This document shows, piece after piece, positions 46,375 through 63,896 of a DNA stretch of 64,000 bases. Each line of letters begins with the position of its first letter. Within the stretch, counting starts at the first letter, position 1. The position numbers and the translations under genes were made by a program. Source of the DNA: Pseudomonas graminis (GTDB lineage: Bacteria > Pseudomonadota > Gammaproteobacteria > Pseudomonadales > Pseudomonadaceae); the NCBI RefSeq assembly GCF_001705435.1, contig NZ_MDEN01000060.1:216631-280630 (forward strand). The letters run 5' to 3'. Below the pieces are notes generated by a model. That model saw only the letters and a list, made by a program, of their open reading frames with translations, made no database searches and was not told the DNA's origin.

Positions 46375-48480
46375 TCAGCCTTGTTTTTTGGTTACAGTTT
46401 CGACGATGTGCGACGGAGCTGTATTGTATTTTTTGAATTCCATAGAGTAGCTTGCGCGACCTTGGGACATGGAGCGAACGTCGGTCGCATAACCGAACAT
46501 CTCACCCAACGGAACCTCGGCACGAATTACCTTGCCGGAGACCGTATCTTCCATACCCAGGATCATGCCGCGACGACGGTTAAGGTCGCCCATCACGTCA
46601 CCCATATAGTCTTCAGGCGTAACAACCTCTACAGCCATGATCGGTTCAAGCAACTCACCGCCGCCCTTCTGGGCCAGTTGCTTGGTCGCCATGGAAGCAG
46701 CCACCTTAAACGCCATCTCGTTCGAGTCGACGTCGTGGTAAGAACCATCAAACACGGTAGCCTTCAGGCCGATCAGCGGATAGCCGGCGACAACGCCGTT
46801 CTTCATCTGCTCTTCGATACCCTTCTGGATAGCCGGGATGTATTCCTTAGGAACCACACCACCCACTACTTCGTTCACGAATTGCAGACCTTCCTGACCT
46901 TCGTCAGCAGGTGCAAAACGGATCCAGCAGTGGCCGAACTGACCACGACCGCCGGACTGACGAACGAACTTGCCTTCGATTTCACAGTTCTTCGTGATGC
47001 GCTCACGATACGAAACCTGAGGCTTACCGATGTTGGCTTCGACGTTGAACTCACGGCGCATCCGGTCAACCAGGATGTCCAAGTGCAGCTCGCCCATGCC
47101 AGAGATGATCGTTTGACCAGTCTCTTCATCAGTTTTGACGCGGAAAGACGGGTCTTCTTGAGCAAGCTTGCCCAGTGCGATACCCATTTTTTCCTGGTCA
47201 TCCTTGGTTTTAGGCTCTACGGCAACCGAAATAACCGGCTCCGGGAAGTCCATCCGAACCAGGATGATTGGCTTGTCAGCGTTGCACAAGGTTTCACCAG
47301 TGGTGACATCCTTCATGCCGATCAAGGCCGCGATGTCGCCAGCGCGTACTTCCTTGATCTCTTCGCGAGCGTTTGCGTGCATTTGCACCATACGACCCAC
47401 GCGCTCTTTCTTGCCCTTGACCGAGTTGATCACGCCGTCGCCGGATGCCAACACGCCCGAGTAAACACGGACGAAGGTCAGCGTACCCACGAATGGATCG
47501 GTAGCGATCTTGAACGCCAGAGCCGAGAACGGCTCGTTGTCGTCCGCGTGACGCTCCATTTCCTCTTCCTCGTTATCAGGGTTCGAACCCTTGATAGCAG
47601 GAATGTCGACTGGAGCCGGCAGGTAGTCGATCACAGCGTCGAGAACCAGGGGAACACCCTTGTTCTTGAAGGAAGAACCGCAAACAGCAAGAACGATCTC
47701 ACCAGCAATAGTACGCTGACGCAGAGCAGCCTTGATTTCCTCGTTGGTGAGTTCCTCACCCTCAAGGTATTTGTTCATCAGCTCTTCGCTGGCTTCAGCC
47801 GCAGCCTCAACCATGTTGCTGCGCCATTCGTCAGCCAGCTCCTGCAGCTCTGCAGGGATAGGCTTGCGAACAGGGACCATACCTTTGTCGGAATCGTTCC
47901 AGTAGACCGCTTCCATAGACATCAGATCTATCTGACCTTGGAAGTTGTCTTCAGAACCGATTGCCAACTGGATCGGCACCGGAGTGTGACCCAAACGCTG
48001 CTTGATCTGGGCAATTACCCGCAGAAAGTTTGCGCCAGCACGGTCCATTTTGTTCACGTAAACAATACGTGGAACGCCGTACTTGTTGGCTTGACGCCAT
48101 ACGGTTTCGGACTGAGGCTCTACGCCAGAGGTACCACAGAAAACAACGACCGCGCCGTCGAGTACACGCAGGGAACGCTCAACTTCAATCGTGAAGTCTA
48201 CGTGGCCCGGGGTGTCAATCACGTTGAAGCGATATTGGTCTTTGTGCTGCTTCTCGGAACCCTGCCAAAAGGCAGTAATAGCAGCAGAAGTAATGGTAAT
48301 ACCACGCTCCTGCTCCTGAACCATCCAGTCGGTGGTCGCGGCGCCATCATGCACCTCGCCCATCTTGTGGCTTTTGCCGGTGTAAAAAAGGACGCGCTCG
48401 GTGGTGGTGGTTTTACCAGCATCCACGTGAGCGACGATACCAATGTTACGGTAACGGCTGATCGGTGTAGTACGAGCCAT
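46375..48480 (-). CDS. fusA: Elongation factor G
   Basis: 701 residues, translocase GTPase of the str operon. [22 protein letters not shown] (P-loop), [57 protein letters not shown], then domains II-V including [33 protein letters not shown]. This is the canonical, fusidic-acid-type EF-G1; 30 bases behind rpsG and 31 before tuf. Confidence 0.98.
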   Translation of the reverse strand: MARTTPISRYRNIGIVAHVDAGKTTTTERVLFYTGKSHKMGEVHDGAATTDWMVQEQERGITITSAAITAFWQGSEKQHKDQYRFNVIDTPGHVDFTIEVERSLRVLDGAVVVFCGTSGVEPQSETVWRQANKYGVPRIVYVNKMDRAGANFLRVIAQIKQRLGHTPVPIQLAIGSEDNFQGQIDLMSMEAVYWNDSDKGMVPVRKPIPAELQELADEWRSNMVEAAAEASEELMNKYLEGEELTNEEIKAALRQRTIAGEIVLAVCGSSFKNKGVPLVLDAVIDYLPAPVDIPAIKGSNPDNEEEEMERHADDNEPFSALAFKIATDPFVGTLTFVRVYSGVLASGDGVINSVKGKKERVGRMVQMHANAREEIKEVRAGDIAALIGMKDVTTGETLCNADKPIILVRMDFPEPVISVAVEPKTKDDQEKMGIALGKLAQEDPSFRVKTDEETGQTIISGMGELHLDILVDRMRREFNVEANIGKPQVSYRERITKNCEIEGKFVRQSGGRGQFGHCWIRFAPADEGQEGLQFVNEVVGGVVPKEYIPAIQKGIEEQMKNGVVAGYPLIGLKATVFDGSYHDVDSNEMAFKVAASMATKQLAQKGGGELLEPIMAVEVVTPEDYMGDVMGDLNRRRGMILGMEDTVSGKVIRAEVPLGEMFGYATDVRSMSQGRASYSMEFKKYNTAPSHIVETVTKKQG

Positions 48481-48510
48481 AAAGCCCTCGCAAAATTAGT
48501 GACGCTGAAA

Positions 48511-49002
<492 letters not shown>

Positions 49003-49098
49003 TCAGGTTCGCTCGGAATCAGCACCTAATGGCGCCTCCGACCTTACTCTTATCGACTCAGAAAATAAGATGATTCAATTTTTTTCAAAAAGCCGCTA

Positions 49099-49470
49099 CT
49101 ACTTAGGCTTCTTGGTACCGTACTTCGAACGACCCTGGTTACGACCTTTGACACCGGAGGTATCCAACGAACCGCGGACGGTGTGGTAACGAACACCTGG
49201 CAAGTCTTTTACACGGCCGCCGCGAATCAGTACGACGCTGTGCTCTTGCAGGTTGTGGCCTTCACCGCCGATGTACGAGGAAACCTCGAAACCGTTGGTC
49301 AGACGCACACGGCATACTTTACGCAGTGCCGAGTTAGGTTTTTTCGGCGTAGTTGTGTACACGCGAGTGCACACACCACGACGCTGCGGGCAGTTCTGCA
49401 GCGCAGGCACGTCGGATTTCTCGACGATACGCTTACGCGGCTGACGTACCAGCTGGTTGATAGTTGCCAT
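49099..49470 (-). CDS. rpsL: 30S ribosomal protein S12
   Basis: 123 residues, decoding-centre protein. [25 protein letters not shown] and [21 protein letters not shown] show wild-type Lys43 and Lys88 (streptomycin sites), so no resistance mutation. First gene of the str operon, with a short leader carrying an attenuator-like hairpin. Confidence 0.98.
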   Translation of the reverse strand: MATINQLVRQPRKRIVEKSDVPALQNCPQRRGVCTRVYTTTPKKPNSALRKVCRVRLTNGFEVSSYIGGEGHNLQEHSVVLIRGGRVKDLPGVRYHTVRGSLDTSGVKGRNQGRSKYGTKKPK

Positions 49471-49507
49471 CTACTAGCTCCACTGTTGTCTTGCGACGCT
49501 ATTGTCT

Positions 49508-49544
49508 TACAAGAAAAGCAAAATGGCAGGACATACGTCCCGCC
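49508..49544 (-). promoter_or_regulatory. Attenuator-like hairpin in the rpsL leader
   Basis: On the minus strand GGCGGGAC - GTAT - GTCCTGCC (8 bp, one G-U) followed by ATTTTGCTTTTCTTG. It begins about 11 bases after the predicted transcript start, 38 bases before rpsL. A Pseudomonas rpsL leader family exists in Rfam; whether this is a member needs a covariance search. Confidence 0.65.
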
Positions 49545-49561
49545 AGATTTAGGGGTACAAG

Positions 49562-49590
49562 AGTCTAAAGAGGATCCTGCCCCCAGTCAA
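49562..49590 (-). promoter_or_regulatory. str operon promoter before rpsL
   Basis: On the minus strand TTGACT (49585-49590), 17-base spacer, TAGACT (49562-49567). Located between the long rpoC-rpsL hairpin and the rpsL leader. Confidence 0.7.
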
Positions 49591-49596
49591 GGCAAA

Positions 49597-49663
49597 GCCC
49601 CGATGTCCACAGCCACTGGCAACCCATCAACCGGTTGAGACCAATGACTGTGAAAATCGGGGC
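49597..49663 (-). terminator. Long three-helix hairpin after rpoC
   Basis: 67 bases fold on themselves: an 8-bp outer helix GCCCCGAT/ATCGGGGC, a 3x3 internal loop, a 12-bp middle helix (two G-U) and a 5-bp CAACC/GGTTG top. It starts eight bases after the rpoC stop. The bases behind it (TTTGCC) are a weak T tract, so it may terminate or process the rpoC message. Confidence 0.7.
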
Positions 49664-49670
49664 CCTACTC

Positions 49671-53870
<4,200 letters not shown>

Positions 53871-53933
53871 GGCCTTTCCTCCTGGCGGAGCAGAGGGCAG
53901 TCATACCGACCCACCCTCGATTCGCGTCACGTG

Positions 53934-58007
<4,074 letters not shown>

Positions 58008-58153
58008 CAGCGTTCCCCAGCTTGGTCACCTGCTTGTTTGGCTCCTCCCGACGGGAGCAGCCAGAAAAATCTTGCGAACCCCATGGTTCGCGCCACCGTT
58101 CAAGGTGGGTAGATCACGTAATCAGCGCTAACCGAATCAGCTGCCAACAACGG

Positions 58154-58182
58154 AAAAAGGCCGGTGGCAGAAGCCACCAGCC
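58154..58182 (-). terminator. Attenuator between rplL and rpoB
   Basis: On the minus strand GGCTGGTGGC - TTCT - GCCACCGGCC followed by TTTTT: ten paired bases (one G-U) and a T5 tract, 46 bases after rplL. In E. coli a partial terminator at this place sets the ratio of ribosomal protein to polymerase. Confidence 0.85.
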
Positions 58183-58228
58183 ATCAGCCTTTCGCTTAAC
58201 GCTTGGGCTGGAAACGCAAAGTCGATGC

Positions 58229-58594
58229 TTACTTCAGCTCGACTTTAGCGCCTGCTTCTTCCAGGGTAGCCTTGGCTTTGTCAGCAGCGTCTTTTGCTAC
58301 TGCTTCCAGGACCATTGCTGGAGCGCCGTCAACGACTGCCTTGGCTTCTTTCAGGCCCAGACCGGTCAGTTCACGAACTGCTTTAATGACGTTAACTTTC
58401 TTCTCGCCCGCTTCCAGCAGCATGACGTTGAATTCGGTTTGCTCTTCAACAACGGCAGCAGCAGCAGCTGGGCCAGCGGAAGCAGCGGCAGCGCTAACAC
58501 CGAATTTCTCTTCGAATGCTTTGATCAGCTCTACAACCTGCAGAACGGACATTTCAGCTACGGCGTTGAGGATATCGTCTTGAGAGATAGACAT
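58229..58594 (-). CDS. rplL: 50S ribosomal protein L7/L12
   Basis: 121 residues, stalk protein that recruits translation GTPases. N-terminal dimer domain [30 protein letters not shown], Ala-rich hinge ([20 protein letters not shown]), C-terminal [29 protein letters not shown]. Translated from the rplJ transcript, 78 bases downstream, and needed in several copies per ribosome. Confidence 0.98.
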   Translation of the reverse strand: MSISQDDILNAVAEMSVLQVVELIKAFEEKFGVSAAAASAGPAAAAAVVEEQTEFNVMLLEAGEKKVNVIKAVRELTGLGLKEAKAVVDGAPAMVLEAVAKDAADKAKATLEEAGAKVELK

Positions 58595-58672
58595 GACTCT
58601 AATTCCTGAATTGGGGGACGGCCTACGCGACCATCGAAATAAACAAAAATACGCGAGAGGAAGTGCCTGCCC

Positions 58673-59173
58673 TTAGGCTGCAGCGGCTTCTTTCTGTTCG
58701 CGGATGGCCGCCAGTGTACGAGCGAGCTTGCTGGTAGCGCCTTGAATCACGCTCATCAGCTGCGAAATCGCTTCGTTGCGGGTCGGCAATGTTGCCAGTA
58801 CGTCGATCTGATTAGGTGCGAGGAACTTGCCCTCGAACGCAGCTGCCTTGATCTCGAACTTATCCTGACCTTTAGCGAACTCTTTGAACAAACGGGCAGC
58901 AGCGCCAGGGTGTTCATTGGAGAACGCGATCAAGGTCGGGCCGGTGAACACATCGTTGAGGACACTGTATTCAGTGTCAGCAACGGCGCGCTTGAGCAGG
59001 GTGTTACGTACGACACGCACGTATACGCCAGCTTCACGAGCCTCTTTACGGAGTCCGGTCATCGCGCCTACTGTCACACCGCGGGCATCAGCCACAACAG
59101 CAGACAGAGCGTTTTTGGCAGCCTCGTTGACTTCAGCGACGATGGCCTTCTTGTCTTCGAGTTTAATTGCCAC
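58673..59173 (-). CDS. rplJ: 50S ribosomal protein L10
   Basis: 166 residues, base of the L7/L12 stalk. [47 protein letters not shown], and the helical C terminus [40 protein letters not shown] that carries L12 dimers. GTG start at 59173. A structured leader precedes it, and L10 with L12 probably represses its own translation. Confidence 0.97.
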   Translation of the reverse strand: MAIKLEDKKAIVAEVNEAAKNALSAVVADARGVTVGAMTGLRKEAREAGVYVRVVRNTLLKRAVADTEYSVLNDVFTGPTLIAFSNEHPGAAARLFKEFAKGQDKFEIKAAAFEGKFLAPNQIDVLATLPTRNEAISQLMSVIQGATSKLARTLAAIREQKEAAAA

Positions 59174-59189
59174 GGGTTTAACTCCTGCT

Positions 59190-59340
59190 TGTTACCGTTT
59201 CATCTGACCTGAGCCGGATGTCGTTTTGGTGTCTGATTCGGTAAGGAACCGGGAGCACCATCTGCGTAGGCTTGAGGTTTAAGACTTTCGCCGCCTACGG
59301 TCTTGGATAGCCCCCGCCAGGCAGGGACCCCAATTTTCGC
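59190..59340 (-). promoter_or_regulatory. L10 leader (rplJ autoregulatory RNA)
   Basis: The 197-base rplA-rplJ spacer folds around CGTAGGC/GCCTACG (59265-59271 with 59293-59299), with a distal arm GGTGCTCCCGGTTCC...ACCGAATCAGACACC, and has the layout of the bacterial L10 leader. Exact limits are approximate. Confidence 0.6.
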
Positions 59341-59342
59341 AA

Positions 59343-59362
59343 CGGCGCGGTTACCCGCGCCG
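59343..59362 (-). terminator. Hairpin after rplA
   Basis: CGGCGCGG - GTAA (minus strand) - CCGCGCCG, a perfect 8-bp all-GC stem with a GNRA-type tetraloop, eight bases after rplA. Followed by TTGCGAAAATTGG, no T tract; likely a processing or stability element between the rplKA and rplJL parts. Confidence 0.6.
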
Positions 59363-59370
59363 TGCCAGTC

Positions 59371-60066
59371 TCACGCGTCCAACGAACCTTGGTCGATGAC
59401 CAAGCCTGGGCCCATAGTGGTGCTCAGGGTTACGCGCTTGACGTAGATACCTTTCGAGGAAGCAGGCTTGATACGCTTCAAATCAGCGATCAGTGCTTCA
59501 ACGTTCTCACGCAGCTTGTCTGCTTCGAAGCCGACCTTGCCAACGGAAGTGTGGATAATGCCGTTTTTATCGGTGCGATAGCGAACCTGACCAGCCTTGG
59601 CATTTTTAACGGCAGTGGCTACGTCTGGAGTAACAGTACCGACCTTCGGGTTAGGCATCAGGCCACGCGGGCCGAGGATCTGACCCAACTGACCAACAAC
59701 ACGCATTGCGTCCGGGGAGGCAATAACGACGTCATAGTTCAGATCGCCGCCCTTCATTTCAGCAGCCAGATCGTCCATACCAACGCGGTCAGCACCGGCA
59801 GCCAGAGCAGCTTCAGCAGCTGGACCCTGAGTAAATACGGCTACACGAACGGTCTTGCCAGTGCCGTGTGGCAGTACGGTAGCGCTACGTACAACCTGGT
59901 CGGATTTACGTGGGTCAACACCGAGGTTCACAGCAACGTCTACGGACTCGCTGAACTTCACTGTCGACAACTCAGCCAGCAGGGCAGCAGCTTCGTTGAA
60001 GTTATACGATTTGCCAGCTTCAACCTTGGAAGCGATAGCCTTTTGGCGCTTAGTCAGCTTAGCCAT
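59371..60066 (-). CDS. rplA: 50S ribosomal protein L1
   Basis: 231 residues, L1 stalk protein that helps release E-site t[77 protein letters not shown] and [23 protein letters not shown]. In enterics it represses rplKA. Shares one base with the rplK stop (TAATG). Confidence 0.98.
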   Translation of the reverse strand: MAKLTKRQKAIASKVEAGKSYNFNEAAALLAELSTVKFSESVDVAVNLGVDPRKSDQVVRSATVLPHGTGKTVRVAVFTQGPAAEAALAAGADRVGMDDLAAEMKGGDLNYDVVIASPDAMRVVGQLGQILGPRGLMPNPKVGTVTPDVATAVKNAKAGQVRYRTDKNGIIHTSVGKVGFEADKLRENVEALIADLKRIKPASSKGIYVKRVTLSTTMGPGLVIDQGSLDA

Positions 60067-60497
60067 TACACACCCTCCACGTTAAGGCCCATGCTGCGAG
60101 CGGAACCGGCGATTGTACGCACGGCGGCGTCCATATCAGCAGCGGTCAAGTCGGCATTTTTTGCCTTGGCGATTTCTTCAAGCTGAGCACGGGTCACAGT
60201 GCCAACTTTTACGGTATTCGGACGAGCCGAGCCGCTGGTCAAGCCAGCTGCTTTTTTCAGCAGTACCGAAGCCGGGGTGCTTTTGGTTTCAAATGTGAAG
60301 CTGCGGTCACTGTAAACAGTGATGATCACAGGAGTAGGCAGACCTGGCTCAATACCCTGAGTACGGGCGTTGAACGCTTTGCAGAACTCCATGATGTTCA
60401 CGCCGTGCTGACCCAGCGCAGGACCAACGGGCGGGCTCGGGTTAGCCTGAGCGGCTTTCACTTGAAGCTTGATGTAAGCGGTAATCTTCTTGGCCAT
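60066..60497 (-). CDS. rplK: 50S ribosomal protein L11
   Basis: 143 residues, GTPase-associated centre, needed for RelA activation. [46 protein letters not shown], and [18 protein letters not shown] end ([22 protein letters not shown]). ATG 60497 is the family start; the open frame upstream to 60509 is not conserved. Confidence 0.98.
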   Translation of the reverse strand: MAKKITAYIKLQVKAAQANPSPPVGPALGQHGVNIMEFCKAFNARTQGIEPGLPTPVIITVYSDRSFTFETKSTPASVLLKKAAGLTSGSARPNTVKVGTVTRAQLEEIAKAKNADLTAADMDAAVRTIAGSARSMGLNVEGV

Positions 60498-60568
60498 GAG
60501 GCACTCCAATTACGGGTTCTAGCGCCTCGAGAGGCTCCCCGGTTACTTGCGCGTTTATCCCGGTGACG

Positions 60569-60598
60569 AAAAAACCCCACAGCCCAAGGCTGCGGGGT
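60569..60598 (-). terminator. Terminator after nusG
   Basis: On the minus strand CCCCGCAGCC - TTG - GGCTGTGGGG followed by six T residues, 18 bases after the nusG stop. It separates secE-nusG from rplKA; no convincing rplK promoter could be identified in the remaining 71 bases. Confidence 0.92.
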
Positions 60599-60616
60599 AT
60601 GGGATTCTGAGATCAG

Positions 60617-61150
60617 TTACGCCTTTTCGACCTGACTGAACTCCAGCTCCACCGGAGTGGAGCGTCCGAAAATGAGCACGGCAACTTGGATCCGACTCTT
60701 CTCGTAATTGACCTCTTCAACGGTACCGTTGAAGTCAGCAAACGGACCGTCTGTAACACGAACGACTTCGCCCGGCTCGAACAGAGTTTTTGGCTTTGGC
60801 TTATCGCTGCCATCAGCGACGCGACGCAGAATGGCTTCAGCTTCTTTATCGGTAATTGGGGCAGGCTTGTCTGCAGTGCCGCCAATGAAGCCCATGACAC
60901 GAGGAGTATCCTTAACCAAGTGCCAGGTACCTTCGTTCATGTCCATCTGGACAAGCACATAGCCAGGGAAGAACTTACGTTCACTTTTGCGTTTCTGGCC
61001 GTTACGCATTTCCACTACTTCTTCAGTAGGGACCAGAATTTCGCCGAAGCCATCTTCCATGCCTGCAAGCTTTACGCGCTCAACCAGTGAGCGCATGACA
61101 TGCTTCTCGTAACCCGAGTAGGCATGCACTACGTACCAACGCTTAGCCAC
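60617..61150 (-). CDS. nusG: Transcription termination/antitermination factor NusG
   Basis: 177 residues. NGN domain [69 protein letters not shown] contacts polymerase; the KOW domain [51 protein letters not shown] binds Rho or S10. Nine bases after secE. Confidence 0.98.
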   Translation of the reverse strand: MAKRWYVVHAYSGYEKHVMRSLVERVKLAGMEDGFGEILVPTEEVVEMRNGQKRKSERKFFPGYVLVQMDMNEGTWHLVKDTPRVMGFIGGTADKPAPITDKEAEAILRRVADGSDKPKPKTLFEPGEVVRVTDGPFADFNGTVEEVNYEKSRIQVAVLIFGRSTPVELEFSQVEKA

Positions 61151-61159
61151 GGGACACCC

Positions 61160-61528
61160 TTAGCCGACAATCAAGGAAACAAGCCAGCCGAGCAGGGAAT
61201 CCAACCCCCACAACAGCAGCGCCATCACAAGAACCACTGCAACCACGATCAAAGTGGTCTGGGTAGTCTCTTGGCGCGTAGGCCACACGACTTTACGAAT
61301 CTCAGCGCGCGCTTCCTTGGCCAAAACAAAGAAAGCCTTGCCCTTCCCCGTCTGCAGCGCCACATAGGCTGCCACGGCGGCGATTACAAGCAGGGCAAGA
61401 ACGCGATACAGGATTGGTTGCGCAGAATAGTATTGATTTCCAACGACACCCACGACCACCAGAAGCACTACTACAAGCCACTTCACGAGATCAAACCGGG
61501 AGTCTTGGGCTTCAGCCTTTGGATTCAT
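61160..61528 (-). CDS. secE: Preprotein translocase subunit SecE
   Basis: 122 residues, the three-helix proteobacterial form: two N-terminal segments (LVKWLVVVLLVVVGVVGNQYY, VLALLVIAAVAAYVALQTG), the amphipathic clamp FVLAKEARAEIRKVVWPTRQETTQTT and the essential third helix. Works with SecY (34446-35777). Downstream of tRNA-Trp in one transcript with nusG. Confidence 0.97.
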   Translation of the reverse strand: MNPKAEAQDSRFDLVKWLVVVLLVVVGVVGNQYYSAQPILYRVLALLVIAAVAAYVALQTGKGKAFFVLAKEARAEIRKVVWPTRQETTQTTLIVVAVVLVMALLLWGLDSLLGWLVSLIVG

Positions 61529-61572
61529 CTACTAAAATCCTGTGAAAAGAAAGCCAGATACATTTGAGAATC

Positions 61573-61648
61573 TGGCAGGTCAGGAGGGAATCGAACCCCC
61601 AACCTACGGTTTTGGAGACCGTCGCTCTGCCAATTGAGCTACTGACCT
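61573..61648 (-). tRNA. trnW: tRNA-Trp (CCA)
   Basis: 76-base cloverleaf on the minus strand: 5' AGGTCAG ... CTGACCT G CCA 3'. Anticodon loop CTCCAAA gives CCA. T loop GGTTCGA is normal and the CCA end is encoded. It precedes secE by 44 bases. Confidence 0.97.
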
Positions 61649-61650
61649 AA

Positions 61651-61785
61651 AAGCAAAATCAGGCCGAACATTATGCGGACCTGACAGGAAGATTTCAACA
61701 GCAACTCGATAATGCGATGGCAAAAATCGACTCACTGCAGCACCAGCTCACCAAGAGCGTAAAGATCCCGGGATTCTTGGCGCCT
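61651..61785 (+). other. Spacer at the usual tufB site, with an unexplained stop-free plus frame
   Basis: The plus-strand frame from 61651 stays open to about 61886 and reads like the inside of a coiled-coil protein (AEHYADLTGRFQQQLDNAMA at the start), but has no gene start before ATG 61717, and its 3' half runs into tRNA-Thr. It may be the remnant of an inserted gene or chance. In P. aeruginosa the second tuf gene lies here. Confidence 0.35.
61670..61698 (-). promoter_or_regulatory. Promoter of tRNA-Trp-secE-nusG
   Basis: On the minus strand TTGAAA (61693-61698), 17-base spacer, CATAAT (61670-61675), about 20 bases before the mature tRNA-Trp. Confidence 0.7.
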
Positions 61786-61817
61786 AAAACAAAGGCAGAT
61801 ACTCACATATCTGCCTT
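61786..61817 (-). terminator. Terminator after tRNA-Thr
   Basis: On the minus strand AAGGCAGATA - TGTGAG - TATCTGCCTT followed by TGTTTT: a perfect 10-bp stem, five bases after the CCA end of tRNA-Thr. Confidence 0.88.
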
Positions 61818-61822
61818 AGTAA

Positions 61823-61898
61823 TGGAGCTCTTGAGCGGATTTGAACCGCTGACCTCACCCTTACCAAGGGTGTGCTCTACCAACTGAGCTACAAGAGC
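61823..61898 (-). tRNA. trnT: tRNA-Thr (GGT)
   Basis: 76 bases on the minus strand: 5' GCTCTTG ... CAAGAGC T CCA 3'. Anticodon loop TTGGTAA gives GGT, reading ACC/ACU. T loop GGTTCAAAT is normal. CCA end encoded. Confidence 0.97.
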
Positions 61899-61924
61899 AA
61901 AACACATTGCACAACCAGCAAACT

Positions 61925-61998
<74 letters not shown>

Positions 61999-62025
61999 TG
62001 AGCTTTGCTGCTTACGCTCAAAATA

Positions 62026-62110
<85 letters not shown>

Positions 62111-62123
62111 TAAGCGAGGCAGC

Positions 62124-62151
62124 ATTCTATATCATGCCACCCTTCTGTCAA
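62124..62151 (-). promoter_or_regulatory. Proximal promoter of the tRNA-Tyr-Gly-Thr operon
   Basis: On the minus strand TTGACA (62146-62151), 16-base spacer, TAGAAT (62124-62129), 13 bases before mature tRNA-Tyr. Confidence 0.75.
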
Positions 62152-62240
62152 CCCTTTTCTCAATAAAAACTTGAGGTTACAAGCATTGACTCTTGCTACA
62201 TCAGTACGAATCAAGCGATCTGCACTGCGAAGCGGGCGCC

Positions 62241-62269
62241 ATTCTATTCAAACTAATCTGGGGTTGCAA
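62241..62269 (-). promoter_or_regulatory. Distal promoter of the tRNA operon
   Basis: On the minus strand TTGCAA (62264-62269), 17-base spacer, TAGAAT (62241-62246), then the GC-rich GGCGCCCGC. It overlaps the 3' end of the preceding small gene. Confidence 0.6.
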
Positions 62270-62690
62270 TGCCTTCACACGACATTATTTCATTTTTTAG
62301 CATGGGAAAATCTCTACGGAGCTCGGCGATAAGCGCATCGCTCACCAGCCGCCTACTCGCAGGCGCAATTTTTAGCCAAAACACGCTGCCTTGCTGATCC
62401 AGGCGCTTTCCCAGGTGAGTATCGATATCCAACGCAACAAGGCGCTGCTCGAGAAGCGTCACCTCAGCCCGCTTGGCGGTGCCGCCCAAATAGAGGCATT
62501 TCTCTTGCTCTGCGTCCATCCGCTCCTTACCCCTACCCAATCCGGACTCGCTAAGCAGCCGAATATCCTGGCCATATGATCGATGGGTTAACAGCGGCTC
62601 GACCTCTTTCGGGCGTAGCGGCGCATCCTGCTGCTGCCAGACAAAATAAAGACCGTTCAACATGAGCAACAAAAAAAACGCCCAGGGCAT
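62253..62690 (-). CDS. Membrane-anchored SPOR-like protein of unknown function
   Basis: 145 residues. The N-terminal MPWAFFLLLMLNGLYFVWQQ is a single membrane anchor; the rest should be periplasmic. The C-terminal part (KCLYLGGTAKRAEVTLLEQRLVALDIDTHLGKRLDQQGSVFWLKI) resembles the small SPOR-like proteins that follow birA in pseudomonads (PA4278 in P. aeruginosa), though peptidoglycan binding is unproven. I choose ATG 62690 because GAGGTGATT precedes it; ATG 62714 adds eight residues but has no ribosome site. Confidence 0.7.
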   Translation of the reverse strand: MPWAFFLLLMLNGLYFVWQQQDAPLRPKEVEPLLTHRSYGQDIRLLSESGLGRGKERMDAEQEKCLYLGGTAKRAEVTLLEQRLVALDIDTHLGKRLDQQGSVFWLKIAPASRRLVSDALIAELRRDFPMLKNEIMSCEGIATPD

Positions 62691-62747
62691 AATCACCTCA
62701 TAGACAACACGCATCCGAATGCATATATACCAACTCCTATCTCTACC

Positions 62748-63704
62748 CTAATTACCCTCGAGCCTCAGACTCACCTCCCCCCCGGCAAACCGCTCCTCAC
62801 GGCCACCTACCTCCAGCCGTAGCGCTCCATCGTCACCAACTCCCAAGACCACACCCTGGGTGATCTTCGCACCCGTAGTGAGAGCGACCGCAAGGCCCTG
62901 CCATAAGTGCTTGTCTTCCCAATCTCTTCGGTAGGCCGCAAAGCCTTTCTCCTGATGACCAGCAAGATAAACGCTGAGATTTCGACTGAGCGCGCAAGCA
63001 ACACGATTCCGATCCTGAACATGCACAAGCTCCAGAGCCAATGAAGTCCAAGCCTGGTCTACGTTAATGGATTCACGCATATTTACGTTGATCCCAATAC
63101 CAATCACTACATGACATACATTGGCAGGATCGCCGGTGAGTTCGAGCAGAACCCCAGCAATCTTCTTACCGCCAACCAGAATGTCGTTAGGCCATTTCAG
63201 CCCCGCAGTACCAATACCGAGCTCTCGCAGCGTATCTACCACAGCAAGGCCTACGAGAAGACTGAGGCCATCCAGGCGGCGCGTCCCGCCATCCAGACGC
63301 AAGGCGAGGCTGTAATAGAGATTTTCAGCGAAAGGACTTACCCACTGACGGCCACGCCTTCCGCGGCCAGCCGTCTGCCGCTCTGCAAGAACCAAGCAAG
63401 GAAGTTCAGCGCCTGAATTCGCTACTCGCATGGCTTCAGCATTAGTTGAGTCGATAATTTCGTGAATCCTGCACGTCCAACCCAACCCGATATGCTCCCG
63501 GCGCAGCGCCTCATAGTCCAGCAAGGACAGCGGCGACGCCAATCGGTAGCCACGACCGCGCACCTTGTAAATTTCTATGCCGAGGTCAGCCTGGACCTGC
63601 TGCAGCTTCTTCCAGACGGCGCTCCGGCTGACGCCCAGCGCAAGCCCCAGATCCTCGCCGGAGTGAAACGCACCGTCTTCAAGTAGCTTTAGCAGTGTAT
63701 GCAT
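62748..63704 (-). CDS. birA: Biotin-protein ligase and biotin operon repressor BirA
   Basis: 318 residues, bifunctional. An N-terminal winged helix-turn-helix (residues about 1-60: MHTLLKLLEDGAFHSGEDLGLALGVSRSAVWKKLQQVQ) binds DNA. The ligase domain has STNAEAMR, the biotinyl-AMP loop AGRGRRGRQWVSPFAENLYYSLALR (GRGRRGR), and LKWPNDILVGGKKIAGVLLEL. It biotinylates AccB. ATG 63704. In P. aeruginosa coaX follows it directly; here the next gene is the small SPOR-like protein after 62 bases, so coaX is absent. Confidence 0.96.
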   Translation of the reverse strand: MHTLLKLLEDGAFHSGEDLGLALGVSRSAVWKKLQQVQADLGIEIYKVRGRGYRLASPLSLLDYEALRREHIGLGWTCRIHEIIDSTNAEAMRVANSGAELPCLVLAERQTAGRGRRGRQWVSPFAENLYYSLALRLDGGTRRLDGLSLLVGLAVVDTLRELGIGTAGLKWPNDILVGGKKIAGVLLELTGDPANVCHVVIGIGINVNMRESINVDQAWTSLALELVHVQDRNRVACALSRNLSVYLAGHQEKGFAAYRRDWEDKHLWQGLAVALTTGAKITQGVVLGVGDDGALRLEVGGREERFAGGEVSLRLEGN

Positions 63705-63733
63705 GAGTGAGAGTGCCTAGTAGTAAGACGCGC

Positions 63734-63761
63734 ATGATAGCCATACAGAAGACCTGCGCAA
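63734..63761 (-). promoter_or_regulatory. Weak candidate promoter of birA
   Basis: On the minus strand TTGCGC (63756-63761), 16-base spacer, TATCAT (63734-63739), about 30 bases before the birA ATG. Matches are modest. Confidence 0.35.
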
Positions 63762-63850
63762 GCATACGTTTCACCACTTGGGCCGCAGGCGTGCTGCGCT
63801 TGAGCTCTAATTGGTTGGGAGGGTTAGTTGGCAGCTTTTTCCACGCGCCA

Positions 63851-63882
63851 AAACAAAACCCCATCTGCTTTCGCAAATGGGG
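63851..63882 (-). terminator. rrn operon terminator after 5S rRNA
   Basis: On the minus strand CCCCATTTGC - GAAA - GCAGATGGGG (ten paired bases, one wobble) followed by TTTTGTTTT, 15 bases after the end of 5S rRNA. Ends the ribosomal RNA operon. Confidence 0.95.
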
Positions 63883-63896
63883 TTCTGGAATTTAAT

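Noticed and set aside
60498..60568. Promoter directly before rplK
   Set aside because: A TAGAAC hexamer exists but no -35 at proper distance; transcription may come from farther upstream through partial readthrough.
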